DNA of 33,343 nt. It comes from a virus. The stretch covers positions 1-33,343 of IMG/VR virus record IMGVR_UViG_3300045921_000781; one strand, written 5' to 3'. The notes under the pieces are model-generated. The model was not told the DNA's origin. It made no database searches and saw only the letters and a list, made by a program, of their open reading frames with translations. This document shows positions 1 to 5,881 of this stretch, piece after piece. Both the position numbers and the translations under genes were made by a program. Numbering within the stretch: the stretch's first letter is position 1; every line of letters starts with the position of its first letter.

Positions 1-2
1 AT

Positions 3-170
3 CATTTGCGTAATTATATCAAGCAGTTAGATAACCCCTTTGGCTTTCTTTTTCAGTTAAAGTACAAACATAGGGGGCTTTTTAAGGATATATCTTGCGC
101 AAATAGGCTTTATTATGTAGAATTAGATAAAAGAAATGAAAAGATGGGATTGACAAAAAAGGAATGGTAG
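3..170 (+). CDS. 3' end of an unrecognised gene (5' truncated by window edge)
   Basis: An open frame enters from the left edge (first full codon at base 3) and reads 55 codons to TAG at 168-170. The visible C-terminus is basic and aromatic, with RLYYVELDKRNEKMGLTKKE near the end. No motif allows a function call. The other two forward frames have stops within the first 30 bases, and the tight packing with the next gene supports coding. The possible SD of the next gene (AAGGA, 159-163) lies inside its last codons, the usual arrangement here. Confidence 0.5.
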   Translation, partial: HLRNYIKQLDNPFGFLFQLKYKHRGLFKDISCANRLYYVELDKRNEKMGLTKKEW

Positions 171-177
171 TCCGAAA

Positions 178-348
178 ATGACAACGACATGGCTTTTGAT
201 TGTATTTTTAAGGGCGGGCAATGCTGGCGGAAGCCAAGTGATCGGAAACTTTTTTAGTTTACAGTCCTGTTCGGCTGCTGCCAAGGAAATAAAGGCGGAT
301 ATGGGCGCGATATATGAGGCACATTCTTGTGTGCAAGTTAATAGGTAA
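178..348 (+). CDS. small phage protein with hydrophobic N-terminus, unknown function
   Basis: A 56-residue frame runs from ATG 178 to TAA 346-348. It begins MTTTWLLIVFLRAGNAGG, a short hydrophobic stretch, followed by a polar part with SCSAAAKEIKAD and a final HSCV. This layout (short hydrophobic start, 'C-AAA-I' helix, second Cys near the end) resembles a class of tiny phage proteins I have seen but cannot name; a Cys-Cys disulfide after export is possible. The best SD candidate, AAGGA at 159-163, is 14 bases away, so initiation is weak or coupled to the gene ending at 170. No function is inferred. Confidence 0.55.
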   Translation: MTTTWLLIVFLRAGNAGGSQVIGNFFSLQSCSAAAKEIKADMGAIYEAHSCVQVNR

Positions 349-391
349 GGTATTATTGATTGTTTTGATTAGCATTGCAAGGGGAATTGGT

Positions 392-1021
392 ATGGAATTG
401 GAAAACTATATGGATCGATACGGCAGAGTTCATGACGAAATAACCACAAATGGATCTGCTTCATCAAATAACGGCTGGTTATTTACGGCAGTGGCCCATA
501 AGCTTGGGGCTGACTTGAATATCGACCCTGTAGCTGCCCGTTGGTGTGTAGAAAAAAAGGAAAGACACCCGTTTGTGTCAAAAACCCCGCCTATTTCGCG
601 TGACGAAGTTCTCGGCCTTGTCGCTCTTGGGTTTATGACCAAAAAAGACCTAAAGGATTGGAATTTCAGCCCCTACAAAGTGCCTAAATTTAGCTTGCAA
701 AATCTTTTGCTACAAGCAATTAAGTTGGTAGACTGGAAAAAGCTCAAGCTCAAGCATAGAAATACCTTTTGGAAGGAAGGGTATGACCAAATCTATAGAT
801 TTGCTTTTTCTGTGCCGCTTTCTGACCGTCATTTTATTTTAAAAAAGTCTGGAAAGTATAATTTTTTCTATCACATGATTCATATTGCTGCTCATTTCAA
901 GCAGCCTTCTGATAGGTCGGCTCGACTGCTTAGATTTTTAAAAACAGGCAAGGACAGGACTGCCGTATTAAATTACTTTGGGCCAGATCACCCCTTAGCA
1001 AGGATGTCAAATGCTTATTGA
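392..1021 (+). CDS. hypothetical phage protein, ~209 aa
   Basis: The frame is open from an ATG at 314, but ATG 392 is preferred because AGGGGAA sits just upstream (380-386) while 314 has no SD and overlaps the previous gene. From 392 the product starts MELENYMDRYGRV and is about 209 residues. It is soluble, with a basic C-terminal half (DWKKLKLKHRN, LLRFLKTGKDR) that may touch nucleic acid. No recognised domain. It overlaps the next gene by 11 bases. The longer form would add a hydrophobic leader (VLLIVLISIARGIG), so a membrane-targeted version cannot be excluded. Confidence 0.65.
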   Translation: MELENYMDRYGRVHDEITTNGSASSNNGWLFTAVAHKLGADLNIDPVAARWCVEKKERHPFVSKTPPISRDEVLGLVALGFMTKKDLKDWNFSPYKVPKFSLQNLLLQAIKLVDWKKLKLKHRNTFWKEGYDQIYRFAFSVPLSDRHFILKKSGKYNFFYHMIHIAAHFKQPSDRSARLLRFLKTGKDRTAVLNYFGPDHPLARMSNAY

Positions 1022-1454
1022 AGAGTTTAACAGTATTATAGCCAAGCACAGGCTACATGCGCCCGCAGGCACCGAAGTTCGCATCCTTAGGGAAATGGGC
1101 GGAGAGGTTCAAGTTGAGATTATGGGCAAAAAGGTTTGGGTTGAAAAGCGACTAACCAAACCTTACACACCTGAACATAGTAGGTCAGAGTTTGAGCCGC
1201 AATGCTCTCTTGATTTGGATGATTTTCAGCTCCCTGCTGGGCCATTTAAGCTTTTAATGTGGATTCGCCACCTAGAGCAGCCCGTATTTAGCGGCAAGCA
1301 TGCGGAAAGATCAATTAATATGGCATCTAGAACGGTTAGGGACAATCTAAAATACCTAGAGCTAGCTGGAAAGATTTCTGTTCAGCATTTTGCAGGTCGA
1401 GGTTACAAAGTCACCTTAAAGGAGGAAAACAATGACAAAGCCAAAATCCACTGA
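1011..1454 (+). CDS. probable winged-helix DNA-binding protein
   Basis: 147 residues. The N-terminal half (residues 1-60) is a small beta-rich region with no known name. The C-terminal half (about 78-137) reads as a winged helix: an N-terminal helix (FKLLMWIRHLEQ), then SGKHAERSINMASRTVRDN as the helix-turn-helix, the helix LKYLELAG, and a beta wing (KISVQHFAGRGYKVTL). This is the pattern of a phage transcriptional regulator, inferred from pattern and not from a family match. SD AAGGA at about 1000 fits ATG 1011. It overlaps both neighbours (11 and 23 bases), so it is co-translated with them. Confidence 0.6.
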   Translation: MLIEEFNSIIAKHRLHAPAGTEVRILREMGGEVQVEIMGKKVWVEKRLTKPYTPEHSRSEFEPQCSLDLDDFQLPAGPFKLLMWIRHLEQPVFSGKHAERSINMASRTVRDNLKYLELAGKISVQHFAGRGYKVTLKEENNDKAKIH

Positions 1455-1797
1455 AGAAATTGTCAACCCCAACCCCGAGGGGCTGGAAAAAGCACAGAAA
1501 ATTGTTAAAGACTTGTATAATCACGAAGTATCAGAAGAGTTTCTTAGGCAAATGGAAGAGTGCCTTATTGAAGATCGTTATTTTCTAGCGGATTCAGAAA
1601 AAAAAGGGCGACTAATGGAGTCTGGATTTTACTTGAATCAGCAGGGCAACCTTGCAATTGTTTATCCTGACCAATCAACAGAGGTGTGGGTAGACACAAA
1701 CGATCAGGTCTATTTTAATGAGAACAATTGGATGAAGTTTAAAATGAATGACTTCTACGCTAGCTTTTTTAATTGGGAGTTCTTATGTCCACTATGA
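1432..1797 (+). CDS. hypothetical acidic phage protein
   Basis: 121 residues from ATG 1432, preceded by a full-strength AAAGGAGG SD inside the previous gene. The first 55 residues are predicted helical and acidic. The rest alternates aromatic and polar residues (FYLNQQGNLAIVYPDQ, VWVDTNDQVYFNENNW), suggesting a small beta domain. No family recognised. The strong SD suggests good expression. It overlaps the next gene by 13 bases. Confidence 0.65.
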   Translation: MTKPKSTEEIVNPNPEGLEKAQKIVKDLYNHEVSEEFLRQMEECLIEDRYFLADSEKKGRLMESGFYLNQQGNLAIVYPDQSTEVWVDTNDQVYFNENNWMKFKMNDFYASFFNWEFLCPL

Positions 1798-2099
1798 ACG
1801 AAGAAGGAAGTGTTAAATGGTCTCTTTTGGTTGTTGTCTTAGCTCTTACAATTGCAGAAAGCTTAGATGAAAAGCGACCACAATTAGAGTATGAGGTGGA
1901 AGTGGCTGAAAAGATTGAGGATATTCCTAAGCCAGAAGAGCTGCGCGAGCAAGTTACGGCGCCAGATGTAGATCCGCAGCCAGAAGAGCTGCGCGAGCAA
2001 GTTACGGCGCCAGATGTAGATCCGCTCACCCCACCGCTTAAACCATGTGAAATAGACCCTAAAAAGATAGAATGTGTGTTGGAGGCTATGGAGCTATGA
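1785..2099 (+). CDS. secreted or membrane-anchored protein with a duplicated 16-aa repeat
   Basis: The start is ATG 1785 (MSTMNEEG), seven bases after GGGAG; an upstream TTG at 1773 in frame is less likely. 104 residues. Residues 12-26 (WSLLVVVLALTIAES) form a signal anchor. The rest is acidic and proline-rich, with two copies of a 16-residue unit containing PEELREQVTAPDVDP. The DNA repeat is perfect over 47 bases (1930-1976 and 1978-2024, period 48), implying a recent duplication. Two cysteines near the C-terminus (CEIDPKKIEC) could pair in the periplasm. The proline-rich stalk resembles spacer regions of envelope-spanning proteins. Function unknown. Confidence 0.6.
   Translation: MSTMNEEGSVKWSLLVVVLALTIAESLDEKRPQLEYEVEVAEKIEDIPKPEELREQVTAPDVDPQPEELREQVTAPDVDPLTPPLKPCEIDPKKIECVLEAMEL
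1930..2024 (+). repeat. tandem direct repeat, two copies, 48-base period
   Basis: Bases 1930-1976 and 1978-2024 are identical over 47 bases and in frame (48 = 16 codons). The unit encodes the acidic PEELREQVTAPDVDP stretch of the host gene. Lack of any mismatch points to recent slippage or duplication. Confidence 0.9.
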
Positions 2100-2308
2100 A
2101 CCCTCAAAAAGAACTTGATATTTTTTTAAAAAACAATCCGCATTTGATGCCGTTCCAACATCGTATTAGTAAAAAATTAAATGAAGTGCCCGAAGAAATG
2201 CGAATTATCGCCCTTAGCCAGCTTTTAGTAGATAACCTTCAGGAGTTAGCTACAGAACTAACGCTTTTGCAAATAAAAATTGAGGAATTAAATGCTTCTC
2301 AAATATAG
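2096..2308 (+). CDS. small helical hypothetical protein
   Basis: 70 residues from ATG 2096, overlapping the previous stop as ATGA. GGAGG at 2081-2085 fits this start better than an in-frame ATG at 2072. The sequence (MNPQKELDIFLKNNPHLM, then FQHRISKKLNEVPEEMR, then LQELATELTLLQIKIEEL) is almost all helix, with a C-terminal heptad-like leucine pattern suggesting a coiled coil. No membrane segment. Function unknown; possibly a small oligomerising partner of one of the adjoining membrane proteins. Confidence 0.65.
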   Translation: MNPQKELDIFLKNNPHLMPFQHRISKKLNEVPEEMRIIALSQLLVDNLQELATELTLLQIKIEELNASQI

Positions 2309-2879
2309 ATTTTGGCTTACCGTTGTAATTCTTTTTCATCTTGCTTTTGTAATTGGAATGGGCGATAAGGGCGATGGTGACGGTCAAAATGAAGGTCAGA
2401 AGCAGGAGCAAGGGGGCGGAGGAAATCAGGATGAGGGGAATAGGCTTTATGATGCTGAAGATGACAGGTTTGGCTCGTTCATTAATAAACCCGAAAAAAG
2501 AAAGTCTATATCTAAAATAAAAATCCATTTTGAAGATGTAGGTGAAAAGAAGGCGGACGAGAAAGAGGCGGAAGAAGCAAAAGATTCGTCAAAGGAATGC
2601 GGTAAAGATTTCTATTACGGCGTCGGGGTACAATTTGATTATAACGATACAATACTTGAGGTAGGTCAAGGCTATGCGGCCGATAGAGCTGGGCTGAAGA
2701 AAGGTGACAAAGTGTTGGGGTATGTTGACCATGCTAACCCAAAGGTGTTTGTTGAGGGAATTAACTTTAGAGGTACAGAAGGTGTTGGAATTGATATTTA
2801 CGTTATTCGGAACGGAGAGAAGCTAAAATTTAGTATGGTTAGGGAAAAAATTTGCTACAACAAAAAAGATACCCCATAA
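2292..2879 (+). CDS. membrane-anchored or secreted PDZ-domain protein
   Basis: 195 residues. Residues 4-22 (KYRFWLTVVILFHLAFVIG) are a signal anchor or signal peptide. Residues 24-100 are a low-complexity Gly/Gln/Asp/Lys/Glu linker. Residues 108-187 form a PDZ domain: carboxylate-binding loop FYYGVGVQF, then GYAADRAGLKKGDKVLGY (typical of bacterial HtrA/Ctp-type PDZ domains) and a last strand IYVIRNGEKLKF. There is no protease domain, so this is a peptide-binding PDZ alone, most likely displayed on the periplasmic side of the inner membrane. SD AGGAA precedes ATG 2292, and it overlaps the preceding gene by 17 bases. It could recognise C-termini of host envelope proteins; that role is inference. 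Confidence 0.8.
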   Translation: MLLKYRFWLTVVILFHLAFVIGMGDKGDGDGQNEGQKQEQGGGGNQDEGNRLYDAEDDRFGSFINKPEKRKSISKIKIHFEDVGEKKADEKEAEEAKDSSKECGKDFYYGVGVQFDYNDTILEVGQGYAADRAGLKKGDKVLGYVDHANPKVFVEGINFRGTEGVGIDIYVIRNGEKLKFSMVREKICYNKKDTP

Positions 2880-2881
2880 GG

Positions 2882-2889
2882 TGGTATAT
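2882..2889 (+). promoter_or_regulatory. TGGTATAT motif, candidate extended -10 element
   Basis: TGGTATATAACAT lies between the PDZ gene and the HTH gene at 2909. It fits TGn followed by a TATA-like -10, and no convincing -35 is visible. The same 8-mer occurs in the two divergent control regions near 12 kb and 23.6 kb. A start about 7 bases downstream would put the transcript start next to the SD AGGAG (2899-2903), so the leader would be very short. Confidence 0.35.
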
Positions 2890-2908
2890 AACATAAAAAG
2901 GAGATTTT

Positions 2909-3094
2909 ATGCCAAGCACAAAAAATGGAACAGCAACACGACGCAACAAGAAACTGACAAAAGGATCGGTCAATTTTATCGTTAAAAATGCAGGCAAGCT
3001 TTCTGGACGTGCGATTGCCAATATTCTTCACCGCCCTCTTAAGACGGTACAGAGCGTTGCACACCGAAACGGTGTTAGCTTGAAGGTAGGCTAA
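2909..3094 (+). CDS. small helix-turn-helix protein
   Basis: 61 residues from ATG 2909 with AGGAG SD. The N-terminus is very basic (TRRNKKLTKG). Residues about 18-58 contain an HTH: SVNFIVKNAGKLSGRAIANI then LHRPLKTVQSVAHRNGVSLK, the 'S-x-x-IA-x-x-L-x-R...V-x-x-x-A-x-x-x-G' pattern of Myb/SANT-like and sigma-region-4-like phage HTH proteins. It probably binds DNA; its target is unknown. Its own TGGTATAT element upstream makes it a candidate phage regulator. Confidence 0.7.
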   Translation: MPSTKNGTATRRNKKLTKGSVNFIVKNAGKLSGRAIANILHRPLKTVQSVAHRNGVSLKVG

Positions 3095-3228
3095 TGAATA
3101 TTATTGGCTTAGAAAACTTAACTACGGGAGCAAAGATTTATATCGGTTTTCAACTTGTGTATTTGGCGTTGGGGCTGTTTTACACCTACGTCCAAGTACA
3201 GATTTTGAAAAATTTGAAAAATAAATAA
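3094..3228 (+). CDS. 44-aa single-TM peptide
   Basis: Starts at ATG 3094 in a TAATG overlap with the previous stop, with an AAGG SD about 10 bases upstream. The product has a short N-terminus (MNIIGLENLTTGAK), a TM helix (IYIGFQLVYLALGLFYTYV) and a basic tail (LKNLKNK), giving N-out/C-in topology by the positive-inside rule. No family recognised. It is one of several tiny membrane proteins in this block. Confidence 0.6.
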   Translation: MNIIGLENLTTGAKIYIGFQLVYLALGLFYTYVQVQILKNLKNK

Positions 3229-3229
3229 T

Positions 3230-3349
3230 ATGCTTAACAAGAAGGTTTTAGAAAAAGCCAAGAAATTAGCTATCATAGCTGGAATAATAGCCCTGCCCGG
3301 CGGGGCTATTATAGCCATAGGCTTGTTGCTAAAAAAGAAGAAAAAATGA
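3230..3349 (+). CDS. 39-aa single-TM peptide with basic ends
   Basis: ATG 3230 follows the previous stop by one base, and TGA 3347-3349 overlaps the dCMP deaminase start (ATGA). The product has a Lys-rich start (MLNKKVLEKAKK), a Gly/Ala/Ile TM segment (LAIIAGIIALPGGAIIAIGL) and a terminal KKKKK. No clear SD, so translation is probably coupled. The GG-centred TM helix with charged ends is compatible with a small pore or holin-like peptide, but nothing proves this. The message would form a strong hairpin at 3284-3312. Confidence 0.5.
   Translation: MLNKKVLEKAKKLAIIAGIIALPGGAIIAIGLLLKKKKK
3284..3312. other. perfect 10-bp inverted repeat (GC-rich hairpin) inside a small gene
   Basis: ATAATAGCCC (3284-3293) pairs perfectly with GGGCTATTAT (3303-3312) across a 9-base loop. 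There is no T-run after it, so it is not a classical terminator. It sits 34 bases before the dCMP deaminase start and may tune translation or RNA decay. The repetitive Ile/Ala coding could also produce it by chance. Confidence 0.45.
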
Positions 3350-3798
3350 ATTGGAGCGAATACTTTACAAATTTATCCGAAGCGGTCTCAAAAAAGTCAA
3401 AAGACCCCTCCACAAAAGTCGGAGCTGTGATTGTTGACCAAAACAACACGGTTGTGTCTGTCGGATATAATGGATTTATCCAAGGATGTGATGAATCCAA
3501 GCTATCTTGGGAAAGACCGCACAAATATTTGTATGTAATTCATGCAGAAATGAATGCTTTACTCTTCGCAAAACGAAATTTACAAGGTACTAAGATGTTT
3601 TTGACGGACGCTCCGTGCGATAACTGCCTGAAACATTGCCTTCAAGCTGGAATTAGAGAAATTTATTATAAATCTGCCGACGTTATGGCTCAAAGAGGTA
3701 GCCAAGATCAAAAAAATGCCATCAAAAAGCTAATTGAAGCAACTGGAGCGAAGGTGGTTAACGTCATAAATGGCAAAAACATCGAGGAAGAGCTATGA
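3346..3798 (+). CDS. deoxycytidylate (dCMP) deaminase
   Basis: Converts dCMP to dUMP, feeding dTMP synthesis in the cytoplasm. The zinc site is clear: HAEMNAL (His66, Glu68 as proton shuttle) and PCDNC (Cys91, Cys94). The N-terminal SKDPSTKVGAVIVD and GYNGF are typical of the dCMP/ComE deaminase family. At 150 residues it matches phage dCMP deaminases, which are usually 150-190. ATG 3346 overlaps the preceding stop, and the SD is weak (GAAGAAAA). It belongs with the dNMP kinase (7538) and the MazG-type enzyme (9457) as the nucleotide-pool set of this phage. Confidence 0.92.
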   Translation: MNWSEYFTNLSEAVSKKSKDPSTKVGAVIVDQNNTVVSVGYNGFIQGCDESKLSWERPHKYLYVIHAEMNALLFAKRNLQGTKMFLTDAPCDNCLKHCLQAGIREIYYKSADVMAQRGSQDQKNAIKKLIEATGAKVVNVINGKNIEEEL

Positions 3799-3953
3799 AA
3801 ATGCTTAAATTATTGGTTTTATTGGTCATTTTTGGGTGTTCAACGCCTCAACAAGCCCCCTCCTGTTATGGGCAGATTAATCGTGAGCTTGAAGAGTGTC
3901 TTCATTGGCAACGAACAGCTCCCTATAACGGTTCAAGAGATTTTTTGCCTTAA
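3795..3953 (+). CDS. 52-aa lipoprotein, possible outer-membrane spanin-like protein
   Basis: ATG 3795 overlaps the dCMP deaminase stop (ATGA). The N-terminus MKMLKLLVLLVIFGCSTPQQ is a signal peptide with lipobox IFGC (Cys15). The mature peptide is about 38 residues, with two further cysteines (Cys24, Cys35) and several prolines. Size and lipidation resemble Rz1-type o-spanins. A possible partner with an N-terminal TM helix plus coiled coil lies at 4500-4709, but the two are not adjacent and no endolysin is visible, so the spanin idea is only a suggestion. The lipoprotein call is solid. Confidence 0.7.
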   Translation: MKMLKLLVLLVIFGCSTPQQAPSCYGQINRELEECLHWQRTAPYNGSRDFLP

Positions 3954-3956
3954 TTC

Positions 3957-3986
3957 TTGACACTTTTATACTCTTTGCGCGATAAT
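3957..3986 (+). promoter_or_regulatory. sigma70-type promoter
   Basis: TTGACA (3957-3962) is a perfect -35, separated by 18 bases from GATAAT (3981-3986, 5 of 6 to TATAAT). The predicted start near 3993 falls at the SD AAGGAGG (3993-3999) of the gene at 4004, so the leader would be about 10 bases. It sits in one of the few real gaps of this block (3954-4003), right after a stop. Host RNA polymerase should recognise it, suggesting early or constitutive expression of the genes from 4004 onwards. Confidence 0.75.
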
Positions 3987-4003
3987 ATGTGCAAGGAGGA
4001 TTT

Positions 4004-4180
4004 ATGGAAAACAAAAAATTGATTGATTTTTATTCTAAAAACTTAGAAAAACTAGATAATGAGTGGAAAAAAAATTGCTTTGACGGTAAAAGATCAATAA
4101 AAGAAAGTGGAGACTTATATTTTAACAGTAAAGCTTTTTGGGAATTTGTTGTAAAAAAATTTAGAAAAAAGCATGAATGA
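4004..4180 (+). CDS. 58-aa basic hypothetical protein, first gene after the promoter
   Basis: Start ATG 4004, five bases after AAGGAGG; an in-frame GTG at 3989 would sit in the promoter and is rejected. The product is charged and probably helical, with a basic end (FWEFVVKKFRKKHE). No membrane segment and no known motif. Short, highly charged proteins directly behind a strong host-type promoter are often early host-interaction proteins in phages; that is inference. It overlaps the next start by 8 bases. Confidence 0.65.
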   Translation: MENKKLIDFYSKNLEKLDNEWKKNCFDGKRSIKESGDLYFNSKAFWEFVVKKFRKKHE

Positions 4181-4319
4181 TTACGAACAAGAAAGATTAA
4201 GATACGAGGAGCAAAGACTGCAGCTTCAAAAGCATGCGCTTAAATTGCAGGTGATCCAAGTTCTTGTAACTATGGGAATTCCCTTTGTTCTTTTTATTTT
4301 AGGAAGGATTTTTAAATGA
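4173..4319 (+). CDS. 48-aa tail-anchored membrane peptide
   Basis: ATG 4173 lies inside the end of the preceding gene; TGA 4317-4319 overlaps the next ATG (ATGA). The N-terminal half is an amphipathic Arg/Glu/Gln helix (YEQERLRYEEQRLQLQKH) and the C-terminal half is a TM segment (VIQVLVTMGIPFVLFILG) followed by RIFK. So it is C-tail anchored, with a cytoplasmic coiled-coil-like part. No recognised family. The next gene also encodes a coiled coil, so the pair may interact. Confidence 0.55.
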   Translation: MNDYEQERLRYEEQRLQLQKHALKLQVIQVLVTMGIPFVLFILGRIFK

Positions 4320-4522
4320 AAGATCTTAAAAACGAAATTAATCGTTCTTTTACAGGGGTAATGACTAAGGTTGATCTTTTGGCTACACTCACAACGGAAG
4401 AGATTGCCAACTTAAGTAATAGAGTCCAAATGATCGAAAATGCTCTATCTGTAATGCAAGAGGCTATGCTTAGAATGGAGCAAGCTATAAAGGAATCCAA
4501 TGAGTTATCAAAGCCAGATTAG
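4316..4522 (+). CDS. 68-aa coiled-coil protein
   Basis: SD AGGAAGGA at about 4301 serves ATG 4316. The sequence is helical throughout, with hydrophobic heptads from about residue 25 (EIANLSNRVQMIENALSVMQ, then EAMLRMEQAIKESNEL). No membrane segment. Function unknown. Its position between two membrane peptides with charged helices suggests a structural or scaffolding role in a small complex, inferred only from context. Confidence 0.6.
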   Translation: MKDLKNEINRSFTGVMTKVDLLATLTTEEIANLSNRVQMIENALSVMQEAMLRMEQAIKESNELSKPD

Positions 4523-4709
4523 CAATTTGAAGCGACAAAATAAAGCCCTTATCTTTGGGTTGGCTTTGTCAATTGCAATTAATATTTTTGTTAATGTAAA
4601 AAAAGATAAGATTATCAAAAACAAAAACCAACAAGTTGAAAGATATACTGACGTTAGTTTAGAACTTATTAAAGATTTGGAAAGATGTAAACAGCAAATT
4701 AAAGATTGA
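4500..4709 (+). CDS. 69-aa protein with N-terminal TM helix and coiled coil (i-spanin-like layout)
   Basis: ATG 4500 with AAGGA about 10 bases upstream. Residues 1-15 are polar and basic (ISNLKRQNK), 17-33 form a TM helix (LIFGLALSIAINIFVNV), and 34-69 are a charged helix ending ERCKQQIKD with one cysteine. This type II topology with a coiled coil and a single Cys matches the plan of Rz-type i-spanins, though it is about half their usual length. The lipoprotein at 3795 would be the matching o-spanin. Alternative: a generic small membrane protein. Confidence 0.55.
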   Translation: MSYQSQISNLKRQNKALIFGLALSIAINIFVNVKKDKIIKNKNQQVERYTDVSLELIKDLERCKQQIKD

Positions 4710-4718
4710 GGGTTCAAG

Positions 4719-5426
4719 ATGGACTTTACCTGTCCCGTATGTCTGGGTTCTGGAAAAAGACTCGATCTTATTTGCGGGTGGTGTAATGGTTTGGGGTTTG
4801 AGCGGAAAATCTCAAAAAAAGAAATGATAGAGTTTATTAAAAACGAATGCTCTAAAAACAACATTGATCTCAAAATAGAAGAAGGCGCTGAAGTTTATTG
4901 TGGAGATATAGAATGCGCCGCTTATTTTTCAATTGAAAATAAAGAAATAAAAATAGCCAAAAACACTGTTCACTTTTTTGAAAACCTTTTGCATGAATTT
5001 TGCCATTTAAGGCAATATTTGTGGCAAACCAAGGCGTGGAAGGAAGCTGTTGTAAATGGAAGAGACGCTGCTGACATTATTGATATGTTTGTTCTTAATA
5101 AAAAAAATATTTCTTTAGAGGATTTTAAAACAGCAATCCAAAAAACTATTCAGTTGGAGTGGGAATGTGAAAATATGGTGCTGGAATACTTGCGCCATAT
5201 TAAGGACTACTCAGAGCAGAGAATCGAATCTTATAAGCTTAACGCCTACGTTTATATGAGATTTTACAGAGGAGTTGAGCACTTTAAAAAGTGGCATCTA
5301 CCTAACAAAAACTACCAAAAAATGGGGATTCATGGGCAATATGTGGAGCGTTTAAATTGTCTCCCTGCCTATGACGACCCGATTACGGATCAGGAAATTG
5401 AGATTGTAAAGGGGTGTTTTGAATGA
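4719..5426 (+). CDS. zinc-finger plus HExxH putative metallopeptidase
   Basis: 235 residues; SD GAGGG before ATG 4719. Residues 5-26 hold two CxxCxGxG-like knuckles (CPVCLGSG and CGWCNGLG), as in the DnaJ central zinc domain, binding one zinc through Cys5, Cys8, Cys19 and Cys22. Residues 92-96 are HEFCH in a helix (LLHEFCHLRQYLW), the gluzincin/SprT-like active-site pattern. Acidic residues on a later helix (Glu147-Glu151, LEWECENMVLEY) could supply the third ligand. A cytoplasmic zinc hydrolase is likely and the substrate is unknown. The DnaJ-like finger may hold peptides or nucleic acid. It overlaps the next gene (ATGA). Confidence 0.7.
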   Translation: MDFTCPVCLGSGKRLDLICGWCNGLGFERKISKKEMIEFIKNECSKNNIDLKIEEGAEVYCGDIECAAYFSIENKEIKIAKNTVHFFENLLHEFCHLRQYLWQTKAWKEAVVNGRDAADIIDMFVLNKKNISLEDFKTAIQKTIQLEWECENMVLEYLRHIKDYSEQRIESYKLNAYVYMRFYRGVEHFKKWHLPNKNYQKMGIHGQYVERLNCLPAYDDPITDQEIEIVKGCFE

Positions 5427-5881
5427 GAACGATTAAAATTTATTGGGAAATGATTTGCCGAATGGTTTGGTGGGGCTGGAACATGCGCCATAGCCATGAT
5501 TGGGACTTTGCCTACCTATACCGCACTATGTATTTAAAGCTTAGCAGAATGGAAAAAACGCTATTGTCCAAAAACAGCTACGCTCTATGGACAACCCAAG
5601 AAAAAAGCAGGATTTACAGATCCTTGCAGGAAGCAACGGAGATAGCCAAGAGACTAAGCGAGGGCGAAGAAGACTCCCGATTTACCATGCAATTCTTTGA
5701 AAAATACGGGTTTAGAGGCAGCCTTGCAAGCTTGGTGGATGGAGAGGTTGAAAAAATACCCGAAGCAAGATATAATCAGATGTACAGAGCCGCAATAAAA
5801 AAGGATAAGGCTCATTATGATGGGCTTAAAAAAAGGTTCTACTATCTACTGAGCACTTTTGGCGAAAGATGGTGGGATTAG
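5423..5881 (+). CDS. Trp/Arg-rich phage protein of unknown function
   Basis: 152 residues, ATGA overlap with the preceding stop. The first third is striking for Trp and aromatic content (MVWWGWNMRHSHDWDFAYLY), then RTMYLKLSRMEK. I have a memory of this 'W-W-x-W...HDWDY...KL-RM' block in other phages but know of no assigned function. The remainder is helical and charged, and no TM segment is predicted. Adjacency to the metallopeptidase-like gene and the phosphoesterase suggests the same early transcript. Confidence 0.7.
   Translation: MRTIKIYWEMICRMVWWGWNMRHSHDWDFAYLYRTMYLKLSRMEKTLLSKNSYALWTTQEKSRIYRSLQEATEIAKRLSEGEEDSRFTMQFFEKYGFRGSLASLVDGEVEKIPEARYNQMYRAAIKKDKAHYDGLKKRFYYLLSTFGERWWD

Noticed and set aside
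150-178. TTGACA at 150-155 as a promoter for the 178 gene
   Set aside because: No -10-like hexamer at the right distance (173-178 is CGAAAA).
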